Source of the DNA: VBAS01 sp963773465
GTDB taxonomy: Bacteria; Bacteroidota; Bacteroidia; Chitinophagales; Chitinophagaceae
NCBI GenBank assembly: GCA_963773465.1
Contig: CAVZBF010000002.1
Coordinates: 868,001-932,000, forward strand
Direction: 5' to 3'
DNA: 64,000 bases
Shown here piece after piece: positions 1-8,951 of this stretch. Under the pieces are notes generated by a model. That model had not been told where the DNA came from and did not search any database. It saw only the letters and a program-made list of their open reading frames with translations. Made by a program: the position numbers and the translations under genes. Within the stretch, counting starts at the first letter, position 1, and each line of letters begins with the position of its first letter.

Positions 1-20
1 TCTATCGAAGGGATTAGAGA

Positions 21-887
21 ATGAATAAGAAAAAGAGAAAAAGGATAGTAAAACTTTCAATATTGGTTTTGATAATCGCATGGATGATCACATGCCAGTT
101 TATCATGCAGTTCAGAGAGCCTGATAGTTATCTCAAAAAAAAATTTAAAGAAAATGGTGTGGACCTTTTCACTGAAGCAATTAAAATTGATGGACACAAT
201 CTACACTACGCAAAGACAGGAAACGATACTGCATCAACTCTTTTTTTTATCCATGGCACACCTGGAAGCCTCAGCAACTATGAAAGATATTTAGAAGACA
301 TTGAGATTATGCGCCATTATAGGCTGATCTCTGTTGATCGACCGGGTTTCGGGTACAGTGATTTTGGCAATACGATGGACCTGGAACACCAGGCAAATTT
401 GATATCGTCCCTGATGGATTCAGTTTCCAATAACAAACCATTTTATTTGATCGGGCATTCATTAGCAGGACCTTTAGTTGTAAAACTTGCGGCCATGAAG
501 CCCTCTGCAGTTAATAGTATTTTTGTTTTAGCCGGCTCAAACGATCCGTCACAAGAGCCTGCAAGGTGGTGGAGACCAATTATTATCTATTCTCCATTAC
601 GATGGATGATACCTACATCGTGGCGCTACTCAAATGAAGAACAATACTGGTTAAAGGATGACCTGATTAAATTAAAAGATGATTTTCCTAAAGTTATTTG
701 TCCGGTCTATATTTTTCATGGTGATAAGGATGGCCTTGTTCCAATGGACAATGCAGATTATACAAAGAGAATGCTCGTGAACTCAAAGAATGTAACTACA
801 AGAATTTTTCCGGGCGGAGATCACTTTATGGTTTGGAATAAATACGATGAGATCAAAAAGCAGTTATTGCAACTCGAAAACTACTAA
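21..887 (+). CDS. alpha/beta-hydrolase, membrane-anchored
   Basis: 288-aa alpha/beta-hydrolase fold protein. A hydrophobic segment at residues 11-30 after a lysine/arginine-rich start predicts an N-terminal membrane anchor, with the catalytic domain outside the cytoplasmic membrane. The oxyanion HG motif is at 78-79, the nucleophile elbow GHSLAG at 145-150 (Ser147), the acid probably Asp237 in HGDKDGLVP, and the catalytic His268 in GGDH. All triad residues are present and the length is normal. The substrate cannot be told from sequence. It converges on the FMN reductase gene, and the two stop codons overlap by 4 nt. Confidence 0.9.
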   Translation: MNKKKRKRIVKLSILVLIIAWMITCQFIMQFREPDSYLKKKFKENGVDLFTEAIKIDGHNLHYAKTGNDTASTLFFIHGTPGSLSNYERYLEDIEIMRHYRLISVDRPGFGYSDFGNTMDLEHQANLISSLMDSVSNNKPFYLIGHSLAGPLVVKLAAMKPSAVNSIFVLAGSNDPSQEPARWWRPIIIYSPLRWMIPTSWRYSNEEQYWLKDDLIKLKDDFPKVICPVYIFHGDKDGLVPMDNADYTKRMLVNSKNVTTRIFPGGDHFMVWNKYDEIKKQLLQLENY

Positions 888-1420
888 TCTTGTTTTATGT
901 CTTGATGTTCTTTGATCAGATTGATAAGACCATTCAACACTTTCCTCACAGCATTAAATACATCATCTGCCAATTCACCATTTGTGTCAAACTTAGATCG
1001 GATAAACGGAATAAGCAGCTGTGTATCGTCGGTCATTTTTGCGGATAGAGCCGTCAGGGTTTGCAGCAATGCAGCATGGGCTTTTTCACCCGAACTCGAT
1101 GCAGTTATTAACGCAAGAGGTTTATCATACAATTCACCGGATGAAACTGTCCAATCCAGGGCATTCTTTAAACTGCCTGGAACACCAAATGCATATTCAG
1201 GTGTGCAAATAAGAATGCCATCAGCTTCCTGTAACTGCTTACGCCAGTCATCAACGAGCTCATAATTTTCTTCACCATCAAAATGCGGAAGGCGGCCAAT
1301 ATCATTGTAAATTTTGAATTCCACATCCTGCGTCAACATTGAAGTGATCTTATTAAGGACCTTATGATTTGAAGAATCTTTTCTCAGGCTTCCGGGTATA
1401 GCAAGAATTTTTATTTTCAT
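884..1420 (-). CDS. NADPH-dependent FMN reductase family protein
   Basis: Flavodoxin-fold NAD(P)H:FMN oxidoreductase. The FMN-phosphate loop GSLRKDSSNHK follows the first beta strand, and the region around CTPEYAFGVPGSLKNALDW matches the conserved flavin-contacting segment of the family. I choose the start at 1420 because the ATG overlaps the upstream stop in an ATGA arrangement, indicating translational coupling; a start at 1441 would add seven unlike residues. It is the last gene of a minus-strand redox operon running from 3778, so it may supply electrons to, or share substrates with, the Rieske/ferric-reductase protein. Confidence 0.88.
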   Translation of the reverse strand: MKIKILAIPGSLRKDSSNHKVLNKITSMLTQDVEFKIYNDIGRLPHFDGEENYELVDDWRKQLQEADGILICTPEYAFGVPGSLKNALDWTVSSGELYDKPLALITASSSGEKAHAALLQTLTALSAKMTDDTQLLIPFIRSKFDTNGELADDVFNAVRKVLNGLINLIKEHQDIKQD

Positions 1421-2250
1421 TTCACACAATTCGGTGCGCAAGCTATCATTTTTACATTAGGATCTTTCAAATGTGCATAGGAGATACGATTTATTTTGTC
1501 TTTGGCAGTATATAGGATGATCCAATCATCTTGCTGTATCACTTTTGCTTCAATGCTCACCGGTTCTGCAACGACATCCTGAACAGCTTCATTCATCTTT
1601 TCCCCATTTGCCCCAACAATCAGATAGTAATTACTTTCACCTTTCTCATTTTGCACATGTAAAACGGGTGGAATACCACCAAGAATACATCTTATAGCGC
1701 AATCACGATGTACTTTACCTTCACCAGGTTTCATTACACCGAAATAACATTTGGGATCGATGATCTCCCCACGGATAGTTTGCGTTCCAAGGTCTTTTTG
1801 TTGCAATTGAACAGTCGATGCAGCACCAATATTCACGATCGGATTATCATTCCTGTCAATTTGCAGTAGAATTTTTCCATCTCCATAGATCAATGTTCCT
1901 TTCAGCGTCACTTCTTTTCCATTCAATAAAATTCCTTTTTCTTTTTCCAATTCCATGATGGCAGTTTCGGCGCCTTGCTTTCCATATCCAACCATTGGCA
2001 GTGTAATTGACAGGCTATCCTTATCAAATACTTTCAACATTGGAACCGGATCATTATAATAAACACCTTTTACTTCAGTAAGCTTTCCAAATTCAAAGTT
2101 GGCAGTTGAAAATTTCTTTTGATGAGTTGAAAGTAAATACCCAACGATCAATGCAACAGGAAAAAGAATAAGCAACACGATCTTTACATGTTTTGCAAAT
2201 GACTTCGGCGCCTTTGCCATCCATCCAATATAAAACTCCGAGTTATTCAT
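1417..2250 (-). CDS. membrane-anchored protein of a redox operon, function unknown
   Basis: About 277 aa. One transmembrane helix lies near residues 22-41; the rest is predicted to be periplasmic and beta-rich, with a stretch containing GEIIDPKCYFGVMKPGEGK followed by HRDCAIRCILGG. The three cysteines in that stretch and the C-terminal ACAPNC suggest metal or disulfide chemistry. I do not recognise a named family. The ATG at 2250 is preferred over a TTG two codons upstream. It sits 9 nt after the ferric-reductase/Rieske gene and overlaps the FMN reductase gene, so an electron-transfer role is inferred from context only. Confidence 0.75.
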   Translation of the reverse strand: MNNSEFYIGWMAKAPKSFAKHVKIVLLILFPVALIVGYLLSTHQKKFSTANFEFGKLTEVKGVYYNDPVPMLKVFDKDSLSITLPMVGYGKQGAETAIMELEKEKGILLNGKEVTLKGTLIYGDGKILLQIDRNDNPIVNIGAASTVQLQQKDLGTQTIRGEIIDPKCYFGVMKPGEGKVHRDCAIRCILGGIPPVLHVQNEKGESNYYLIVGANGEKMNEAVQDVVAEPVSIEAKVIQQDDWIILYTAKDKINRISYAHLKDPNVKMIACAPNCVK

Positions 2251-2259
2251 TTTCAATTT

Positions 2260-3306
2260 TCAACTTCGATTTTCAATTAATTTTGCCCCTGCTTTTTCGG
2301 TTCCCTCAGGATACGGTATTGGATTCAACCACACTTTTCCTTCGCTTACTTTCACATCATAAGTACTTACTTTTTCTGTAAATGGCGGCGGCGACTGTCC
2401 ATTATGCGGCAGATATTGATAGCCATGCCATGGACAAGTGATACAGCCATCTACAATCTTTCCTTCTCCTAATGGTCCGCCCTGGTGTTTACAGACATTA
2501 TGAATAGCATATAATTTATTCTCATGCTTATAAACAGCTATTCGTTCTTTATCGATACAAAATATCCTGGCTCTTCCTTCTTCAAATTCATTTGCATTGC
2601 AGACATAAACAAATCCTTCAACTGCAGCATTAAATTTCTGATTGTCTTTTTTAACTTCTCTTGTTCCGGCTATCAAATGAAGTGTTATTAACCATAAAGC
2701 ACCCAATGCAACAAGAACAACAAACACGGGATGTGTTTCATATTGTATCACTCCCAGCATTACATGCATTACAATTAATGTATAGGCTAGATACACAAAC
2801 ATGTGCAGTGTCTTCCAAACCTTTGGCGAGAGATTGTGCAACCAGAAATCATGACTGGTGATAGCCATCAGGAAGAAAATGATCAAGGCAAAAAAACCCA
2901 ATGCCTGGAAGGGAAAACCGGAAACAGAATTAAAATTTGTATTGGAAGTAAATAAAGAAACAAAGGGATTGACATTTCCCAAAGTATGAAACTGCATAAT
3001 ACTGAATATTCCATGCACCGCCGCAATACAAAACATCGTCACGCCAAGATGCCGGCGATTGTATAATAATGGTAAAAATTTTTTGTTGATTCTTGCCAAC
3101 GGGCCGATACTTAATATGACATGCAGTAACAAAACAGCCAATGTAGAAGTGGACCGGATGAGTACTGTTTCAAAAGTATAATCAGGATTAAAGACAGCAG
3201 TAAGGACAACAAAAGTTAGCAGGTACAGCACACAAAATCCAAATATGAACCAGTCATAAAGTTTTTTTTGCCTGTTCCAACCAACTGCTGCATAACCTGC
3301 ACTCAT
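2260..3306 (-). CDS. ferric-reductase-like transmembrane domain plus Rieske [2Fe-2S] protein
   Basis: 348 aa. Residues 1-215 form about six transmembrane helices with histidines at 62, 98, 168 and 181 that fit haem ligation in the ferric-reductase-like (YedZ/NOX-type) domain. Residues 230-335 form a Rieske domain with C272-x-H274 and C291-PW-H294 binding a [2Fe-2S] cluster. The combination implies electron transfer between a membrane b-type haem and a soluble iron-sulfur domain. It lies 2 nt after the stop of the small upstream membrane-protein gene, so the genes are one transcription unit. The electron donor and acceptor are unknown. Confidence 0.85.
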   Translation of the reverse strand: MSAGYAAVGWNRQKKLYDWFIFGFCVLYLLTFVVLTAVFNPDYTFETVLIRSTSTLAVLLLHVILSIGPLARINKKFLPLLYNRRHLGVTMFCIAAVHGIFSIMQFHTLGNVNPFVSLFTSNTNFNSVSGFPFQALGFFALIIFFLMAITSHDFWLHNLSPKVWKTLHMFVYLAYTLIVMHVMLGVIQYETHPVFVVLVALGALWLITLHLIAGTREVKKDNQKFNAAVEGFVYVCNANEFEEGRARIFCIDKERIAVYKHENKLYAIHNVCKHQGGPLGEGKIVDGCITCPWHGYQYLPHNGQSPPPFTEKVSTYDVKVSEGKVWLNPIPYPEGTEKAGAKLIENRS

Positions 3307-3308
3307 CT

Positions 3309-3491
3309 TTATTTAGAATTTAAAGAGTCTATCGATTTGATTTGCGAAACTGATGTCGTTGAAGGTGGTTGCAACAATTCTTGTGTTACCTTTTTCGGCA
3401 CAGACATCAATGCAACAACAATCCCTATCGGGAGTAAAACTGCTAATAGTAACCAGATTTGCAAATGCCTTTTTCGAAGAGGTTTGATCAT
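3309..3491 (-). CDS. small single-pass membrane protein
   Basis: 60 aa from the ATG at 3491 (MIKPLRKRHLQIW). One transmembrane helix follows a basic N terminus, giving an N-in topology, then a short polar tail. A longer reading from 3539 runs into the repeat described separately and is unlikely. The position between another small membrane protein and the haem/Rieske gene suggests an accessory subunit, but there is no recognisable domain. Confidence 0.6.
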   Translation of the reverse strand: MIKPLRKRHLQIWLLLAVLLPIGIVVALMSVPKKVTQELLQPPSTTSVSQIKSIDSLNSK

Positions 3492-3509
3492 TTCTAAATA
3501 GTTTTTTAA

Positions 3510-3585
3510 ACACGGAGGCACAGGGACACGGGGCGTCACGGAGTTCTCTCTGTGTTTCTTTGTGCCTTTGTGCCTCCGTGTTTCA
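3510..3585. repeat. imperfect inverted repeat (CACGGAGGCAC type)
   Basis: The left arm reads AAACACGGAGGCACAGGGAC and the right arm GTGCCTTTGTGCCTCCGTG, so the transcript can fold into a long hairpin. The 3' end of the 80-aa gene lies inside it. It resembles the short repetitive elements scattered in intergenic DNA of many Bacteroidota; I see no other copy in this window. Confidence 0.7.
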
Positions 3586-3778
3586 AATTATTCATCCACT
3601 TTTTAAGTAACAAAGGCCAGAACACAATCACTCCCGGTATAATAATTATTTTAAATCCACTCGTGCCACCATGCGCACCTTCATCCACTTTCGTCAATCC
3701 CTTTAATAAAAAAGGAATGACAAACAACACACCGAGCAACAAATAGATCAGTATAACTATCAATACTACTTCCACCAT
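3536..3778 (-). CDS. small membrane protein with repeat-derived tail
   Basis: 80 aa with two predicted transmembrane segments (residues about 3-25 and 42-60). It is the first gene of the minus-strand redox operon. The last 15 or so residues (HGGTKAQRNTERTP) are encoded by one arm of a G/C-rich inverted repeat of a type that occurs between genes in these genomes, so the native protein probably once ended earlier. No named family recognised. Confidence 0.6.
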   Translation of the reverse strand: MVEVVLIVILIYLLLGVLFVIPFLLKGLTKVDEGAHGGTSGFKIIIIPGVIVFWPLLLKKWMNNLKHGGTKAQRNTERTP

Positions 3779-3801
3779 TATTAATTCTTAATTATTAATT
3801 T

Positions 3802-5475
3802 TTAATTCCTACTCTCAATGATCAACAAACTATTGAAACCCGAAAAACCATCCGGCTCACGATATGGATTGTCAACATCCTCTACCCACATTTTATCATC
3901 CACGAAAAATTTATACTTGTAACGACCAGCAGGCAACATCGGTATCTCGATCTTCCAAAGTCCGTCACGGCCCGGCTCCAGCAACAACACATCCTGCGCC
4001 CAATGGTTAAAACTTCCGGCCAGTGAGATCTGTGAAGCACAGTCGCTCTGCATGTAAAACTCGATAGAGTTTTTTGTTTGATTGATAAATGGCGATGCGT
4101 TAGGTTTCATGATTACTTCACGTTTTAAAACTTTCAATAATGCTTTTCGCGGACGAATGACACCGAAACCCTGCCGCTCGGCCGGCAAATTATCAATTCT
4201 CTTTGCAGTGCTAAAAAGAACTTCACGAATTGCGGCTGGCGTCAATTGCGGATTTGCTTCGAGCATCTGTGCGATCAGTGAGCAAACGATCGGTGCTGCA
4301 AACGACGTTCCATCCACATGCATATAATGCGCCGAAATATATTTACAGGTTTGTATGCATCGAACGATCGCTTCACGAATAAAAGTTACATCATTTGATT
4401 GAAATACGGCCTCATCAAGCTTGGTGTAAGCGATCAACTTTGAAACTGCATTCACTAGTTTATCATCCTCTGTCTTTATTAATCTATGCAGTATTTCTGC
4501 TTCTCTTTGCTCTTTGGTACCAGGCAATATGGGCGCTGCGATCCAGATCGCATTTGCCAAAAGCTCAGGTTTCATCAACCCGTCAACTGTCAATCCATAA
4601 GAAGAATGATAAAGTCTCGCTTCATCATTTAAATTATTTTCATCATCAATGCCTCCCACTGCAATTACATGAGGCGAGTTGGCCGGAGGCTTAATAGCTC
4701 CATTCTCATCGTTACCCACAGCGGCCACCACTACAATTCCATTCCCGACTAATTCCTCCGCCAACTGATCAACCTCACTTTGCTTATATGATGCAGGCGC
4801 ATCATCACCCAAACTCATGTTCACGATGCGTATATCATACTTTTCAAAATTCTTCAGCACCCACTGCAAAGCTTTTACAATATTTTCTGTCGTGATATGG
4901 CCTTCATCATTCATTACTTTCAGCAACACAAGCTCTGCATTGCTTGCAATTCCTTTATACAAACCATTACTCAAAAAACCATCACCGGCACAAACAACAG
5001 AAGTCATTGTGCCGTGCCACTGCGATGAGAGCTCACCCAAACCCTTTCCAACGGAGAGGGCTTTCGAAGACACTGATTGCCTGGTGATGTCAACAATTGT
5101 TTTAATTCGATTACCATGCGCAGTTAAGTCCGGGTGAGGATAAAACCCGCTGTCGATAAAACAGATCGTTACTCCCTTGCCCGTAAACCTTGCATCAGCA
5201 TCTAACCTTAGCGGCGTCGGCAGAATTATAAAATCATCAGCACTCTTAACCGGGAAATAAGGGCCAACCTCGGGCAGCATCCGTTGCTGTATCACTACTT
5301 CGGTATGATAATAATCTACGCAACGGCTACAGGCGCCATCATTTACAGACCAGCCGGGGTTATGCTCTTTGATCTTTTCCAGTACAAACTTTTCATTATC
5401 GATATGATAACGGTACAATAATTTGTCAACCTGGTCGCCACAAAGAGGACAAACAATATTTTCATGCTGAACCAT
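3802..5475 (-). CDS. S8 subtilisin-like protease with N-terminal zinc ribbon and C-terminal CBM48-like domain
   Basis: 557 aa. Residues 9-52 contain CPLC and CSRC, a probable zinc ribbon. Residues 100-450 are a subtilase with Asp108 (FIDSG), His154 (WHGT), Asn255 of the oxyanion hole (GND) and Ser391 (DGTSFAAP). Residues 470-554 match an early-set glycogen-binding (CBM48/AMPK-beta-like) domain: SLAGSFNHW, GRYKYKFFVDD, DNPYREPD. There is no signal peptide, so it should act in the cytoplasm. Between the Asp/His part and Ser391 is an insert at about 300-380. The domain set suggests proteolysis directed to, or regulated by, an alpha-glucan; this is inferred from architecture. Confidence 0.87.
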   Translation of the reverse strand: MVQHENIVCPLCGDQVDKLLYRYHIDNEKFVLEKIKEHNPGWSVNDGACSRCVDYYHTEVVIQQRMLPEVGPYFPVKSADDFIILPTPLRLDADARFTGKGVTICFIDSGFYPHPDLTAHGNRIKTIVDITRQSVSSKALSVGKGLGELSSQWHGTMTSVVCAGDGFLSNGLYKGIASNAELVLLKVMNDEGHITTENIVKALQWVLKNFEKYDIRIVNMSLGDDAPASYKQSEVDQLAEELVGNGIVVVAAVGNDENGAIKPPANSPHVIAVGGIDDENNLNDEARLYHSSYGLTVDGLMKPELLANAIWIAAPILPGTKEQREAEILHRLIKTEDDKLVNAVSKLIAYTKLDEAVFQSNDVTFIREAIVRCIQTCKYISAHYMHVDGTSFAAPIVCSLIAQMLEANPQLTPAAIREVLFSTAKRIDNLPAERQGFGVIRPRKALLKVLKREVIMKPNASPFINQTKNSIEFYMQSDCASQISLAGSFNHWAQDVLLLEPGRDGLWKIEIPMLPAGRYKYKFFVDDKMWVEDVDNPYREPDGFSGFNSLLIIESRN

Positions 5476-5613
5476 TCCTGCAAAGGAACAAAATCGAAGG
5501 CGCAGCCACTGTCATTCAGCTGACGAAGACCAAGGATTGTATAACAGGCTTAAAAAATAATATCCATATCTTCCGTTTATTCTGAACCTGATGTTAATTC
5601 AAAAATTTTATTT

Positions 5614-6234
5614 ATGAATGATCCATGGCTCCAGAGATGGAATAACCGGTATAGTGATAAGGAGTATGCTTACGGTGAACAACCAAATAATTATTTGAAA
5701 GAGCAATTAGAAAAGCTGGAAGCAGGATCAATACTTTTTCCCGCTGAAGGCGAAGGACGAAATGCAGTTTTTGCAGCTAAGCTGGGTTGGTCTGTCTCTG
5801 CATTTGATATAAGTATTGAAGGGAAAAATAAAGCCATGCAACTTGCAGAGCTGAACAATGTAACTATCGACTATGCGGTTGGAGAACTACAAGAATTGAA
5901 TTATAGCAAACAATTTGATGCAATTGCGCTTATTTATGCTCATTTTCCTGCCGATATTAAATCCGTATATCATCAACAACTTGATCAATATTTAAAAAAA
6001 GACGGGGTAATAATTCTTGAGGCATTCAGTAAAAAACATTTAGACTATATTTCCCGTAATGAAAAAGTGGGCGGACCCACAGATATCAGGATGTTATTTT
6101 CGATCGACGAAATAAAAGCGGACTTTCAGAACTATGAGATAATAGAATTAGCAGAAAAAGAAATAGAACTAAACGAAGGCCTCTATCATAATGGAAAAGG
6201 ATCGGTAATAAGATTTGTTGGAAGAAAAAAATGA
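5614..6234 (+). CDS. class I SAM-dependent methyltransferase (TehB/TPMT-like)
   Basis: 206 aa. The N-terminal WNNRYSDKEYAYGEQPN segment is typical of small methyltransferases related to TehB. SAM-binding motif I is FPAEGEGRNAVFAA (about residues 42-55), and FDIS supplies the acidic residue that binds the ribose hydroxyls. The region around DAIALIYAHFPAD is motif IV. The substrate is unknown; relatives act on tellurite, thiols or small metabolites. It stands alone on the plus strand. Confidence 0.85.
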   Translation: MNDPWLQRWNNRYSDKEYAYGEQPNNYLKEQLEKLEAGSILFPAEGEGRNAVFAAKLGWSVSAFDISIEGKNKAMQLAELNNVTIDYAVGELQELNYSKQFDAIALIYAHFPADIKSVYHQQLDQYLKKDGVIILEAFSKKHLDYISRNEKVGGPTDIRMLFSIDEIKADFQNYEIIELAEKEIELNEGLYHNGKGSVIRFVGRKK

Positions 6235-6417
6235 TAAACTGCCAATAAATAATTGCAGAATAGAACTACCGGACGTACAAGTGAGTGACACAACGAAACC
6301 CTAATAAGATTACTAAAGCTGGAATCAAAATTAATTTCCGCCTCTCGAAAAATCCTCAACTGAATATTTCAACAACACTTTTACTTTTGCATCATTATTA
6401 ATTTAAAATATCGACCA

Positions 6418-6726
6418 ATGCAAGCACAAATAATCACTTATCAATTAAAAAATATTTCTCAAGCGGAATATCTTAAGCAAATGGTGGAACCGGATGCACC
6501 AATTTTAGCGCAAGTAAAAGGCCTTATTTCAAAAGTTTGGCTCTCAGACATAGAAAAAAACACTTTCGGCGGCTTCTATTTATGGGAAAACAAAAAGGCA
6601 ATGGAAGATTTTATGAATTCTGACCTGGTAAAAGCAGTTGTAAGCCGGCCATTTGTAACGAATGTTTCTTCGGTTGATTATGAAGTAAATGAGAAAGCTT
6701 CATTGATCACCCGGGGAATAAAATAG
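6418..6726 (+). CDS. YdhR-like putative monooxygenase
   Basis: 102 aa, a small ferredoxin-like alpha+beta barrel protein of the YdhR family. The segment LSDIEKNTFGGFYLWENKKAM (residues 41-60) is the family signature and the length is normal. Such proteins are dimers suspected to be cofactor-free monooxygenases, but the substrate is unknown. A TACTTTTG sequence near 6378 could be a -7 promoter element, without a convincing -33 partner. Confidence 0.8.
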   Translation: MQAQIITYQLKNISQAEYLKQMVEPDAPILAQVKGLISKVWLSDIEKNTFGGFYLWENKKAMEDFMNSDLVKAVVSRPFVTNVSSVDYEVNEKASLITRGIK

Positions 6727-6917
6727 ATAGTTCAAGTTTCCTCGATGTTGACAGAAGCAATACCGTTAACATTGAATGGCAATATTGCGGGGCAATGAAT
6801 AAATTCTTAGCTTTTTTGTTCGTTACTGGTACCACACTCGCTAAAGTTTCGGAGTGTATGAAAAATATTTCCTGCTCCCGGAAAATTTCCTCAACTTGAT
6901 ATATCAACAATACTGCT

Positions 6918-8048
6918 ATGCCATTTATCAAAGTTTGTTCGCTTGACGAATTACCAAACAATTCGCAAAAGATTGTTCAGCTGGGTGCACACAAGATTGC
7001 TTTATTTCATTTCAACAGTGAGATATCGGCTCTTGCTAATGCATGTTTGCATAAAGCAGGGCCATTGGGTTTGGGTTTGGTAGAGAATAAATATGATGGA
7101 ACGTATGTCACCTGTCCCTGGCATGGATGGGAATACAATATAAGAACGGGCAGTGCACCACCGGGCTATAAAGATCAGCAGGCAGTATATGAAGTAAAAG
7201 TGGAAGGAAATGACGTATTAATAAGTGATCAGCCCATTAAAAAAGCACATCGTGAATTACATGATCTGAAAGTGATAGAGGACCTTGTAAAGCTGCAATA
7301 CCTGACCACACCGCAATCAAAAAATATTTTAGGTATATCAACAACCAACATGAATGAAGCACTGCCGCGATACAGTACATCGGAAGCGGCGCTGGAGCTT
7401 GCATTGAATTATGCAACCGAACATCATGGCGCTGCTACGAAAATGATAAAGCTTCGTGAACTTGGCTTTCGTGCATGTGAAGGTTATTACTCGCAACATA
7501 TGAATGCATGTACATGGCCATGCAGCATCACTGAAATGCAACCGGGTGATGGAATGACCCCTGTATACCGTGATATGATCTTGTGGGCAGATATTGTGCT
7601 GGTGGCTACACCGATCCGCTGGGGCAATCCATCATCACTTTATTTTAAGATGGCAGAACGGTTGAATTGCGTACAAAATCAAATTACGATTAAAGACAAG
7701 TTGCTGGTGAAAAATAAAGTGGCTTCATTTATTATCACCGGTGGACAGGATAATATTCAACAGGTCGCAGGGCAAATGATGGTCTTCTTTACAGACCTTG
7801 GATTCACTTTCCCTCCTTTCAGTTTTTTAGGTTGGAGCCGTGGCTGGACAGCAGAGGACATGGATAAAAATGTATTGCAATTCAAACGCAGTGAATATAT
7901 ACAACGCACTGTCAGGGAAATGGTAGATAATAGTATTGAAACGCTTTGCCAGGTTAAACACATGCATACAGAAGACCTGAAAGCTCCGAAACCACATAAG
8001 CAGGATTCACTCACGGCTGATATGGTAAACCCGGATATGAATGTGTGA
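6918..8048 (+). CDS. Rieske ferredoxin-flavodoxin fusion oxidoreductase
   Basis: 376 aa. Residues 1-95 are a Rieske [2Fe-2S] domain with C43-x-H45 and C66-PW-H69. Residues 130-335 are an NADPH-dependent FMN reductase/flavodoxin-like domain: ILGISTTN followed by a serine-rich phosphate loop, and ATPIRWGNPSSLYFKMAERL near the flavin. Two cysteine-rich spots (ACEGYY, NACTWPC) lie between them. The fusion suggests that electrons pass between flavin and iron-sulfur cluster in one chain. A decayed second copy lies at 10382-10546. The start is supported by conservation of the first 20 codons in that remnant. Confidence 0.85.
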   Translation: MPFIKVCSLDELPNNSQKIVQLGAHKIALFHFNSEISALANACLHKAGPLGLGLVENKYDGTYVTCPWHGWEYNIRTGSAPPGYKDQQAVYEVKVEGNDVLISDQPIKKAHRELHDLKVIEDLVKLQYLTTPQSKNILGISTTNMNEALPRYSTSEAALELALNYATEHHGAATKMIKLRELGFRACEGYYSQHMNACTWPCSITEMQPGDGMTPVYRDMILWADIVLVATPIRWGNPSSLYFKMAERLNCVQNQITIKDKLLVKNKVASFIITGGQDNIQQVAGQMMVFFTDLGFTFPPFSFLGWSRGWTAEDMDKNVLQFKRSEYIQRTVREMVDNSIETLCQVKHMHTEDLKAPKPHKQDSLTADMVNPDMNV

Positions 8049-8203
8049 GATTATTATGGACTAAGCTGCATTGCTACTATTGAGCGACAGTTGCGACGCT
8101 CCGTTCAGGGTTCTGTAATTCTATTGGGCTCTTGTCGAACTACTGACTGCCATTTGAAATCTATAACAACGGTTGTGTATATTTATAAGTTAGAAGCAAT
8201 TAT

Positions 8204-8884
8204 ATGGACAACTCTATTACATGGGCAAAAAGACAATCACTTGCATCTTCGCTAGTTGATTTGGGCTATCGGGATTATATTGCTGCTCGATTTTTACTAA
8301 ATAATGAGTTCATAATTCAAGGCTTGACTCTTGCAAGCACTGCCGTAGAAAAATACTTAAAAGCGTTAATTGTACTTACTTCAAAGAAAAAGGAAAAATA
8401 TTACTATCACCTCGACAACCTTATCAAACTCAAAGCCATTCTAGAAAAAAACTACCACGATGTAACTAAAAGATTTGATCCTGTCTTCTTAAGTATATTA
8501 GAGAAAGCATATAAAATCAGATACTATGATAAAATTGAAGAGCCAATCGAAATAGGATTTTTTTTAAAGCAATTTATTGGAGAATTAGATAGTACCATTC
8601 ATTTTCTGGAAACAATTGATAGGCCTGGGCTTCTTTATAGCCAGGCAATTCAAGGCAATGATCCCAATCTTTATCAAAATAATTTTATCCTAAACAAAGA
8701 GGATAAAAAAGATTTTATGGAAAGACCGGATACTGCTTTTGCCATTCGGATTCAAATTGGTTCGTCATCACATATAGAAAAAAATATTGTTGGAAGAGAT
8801 ATTGTAAACAAGTATGAGGGCCGCCTAGCTATTTTTGCGGACCCTTTTGAGCCAGATTGGTTTGTAAATACTCCAGATCAGTAA
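8204..8884 (+). CDS. HEPN-domain protein
   Basis: 226 aa. The N-terminal helices (AKRQSLASSLVDLGYRDY, then ASTAVEKYLKALIVL and YYYHLDNLIKL) fit the HEPN fold common in toxin-antitoxin and RNA-cutting systems. I cannot find a clear R-x4-6-H RNase motif, so catalytic activity is uncertain. The C-terminal half is unlike known domains. No partner nucleotidyltransferase is adjacent; the neighbour on the other strand is HNH-like. The codon use is more AT-rich than its neighbours, which would fit horizontal acquisition. Confidence 0.7.
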   Translation: MDNSITWAKRQSLASSLVDLGYRDYIAARFLLNNEFIIQGLTLASTAVEKYLKALIVLTSKKKEKYYYHLDNLIKLKAILEKNYHDVTKRFDPVFLSILEKAYKIRYYDKIEEPIEIGFFLKQFIGELDSTIHFLETIDRPGLLYSQAIQGNDPNLYQNNFILNKEDKKDFMERPDTAFAIRIQIGSSSHIEKNIVGRDIVNKYEGRLAIFADPFEPDWFVNTPDQ

Positions 8885-8951
8885 ATGCAGCTGATCATTA
8901 AGTCCGTCCGGGTCTTTTGCAAATTATCCGTGGCAAACATAAATTGAATTT

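Noticed and set aside
912..1265. 117-aa plus-strand ORF
   Set aside because: It is the antisense shadow of the FMN reductase gene.
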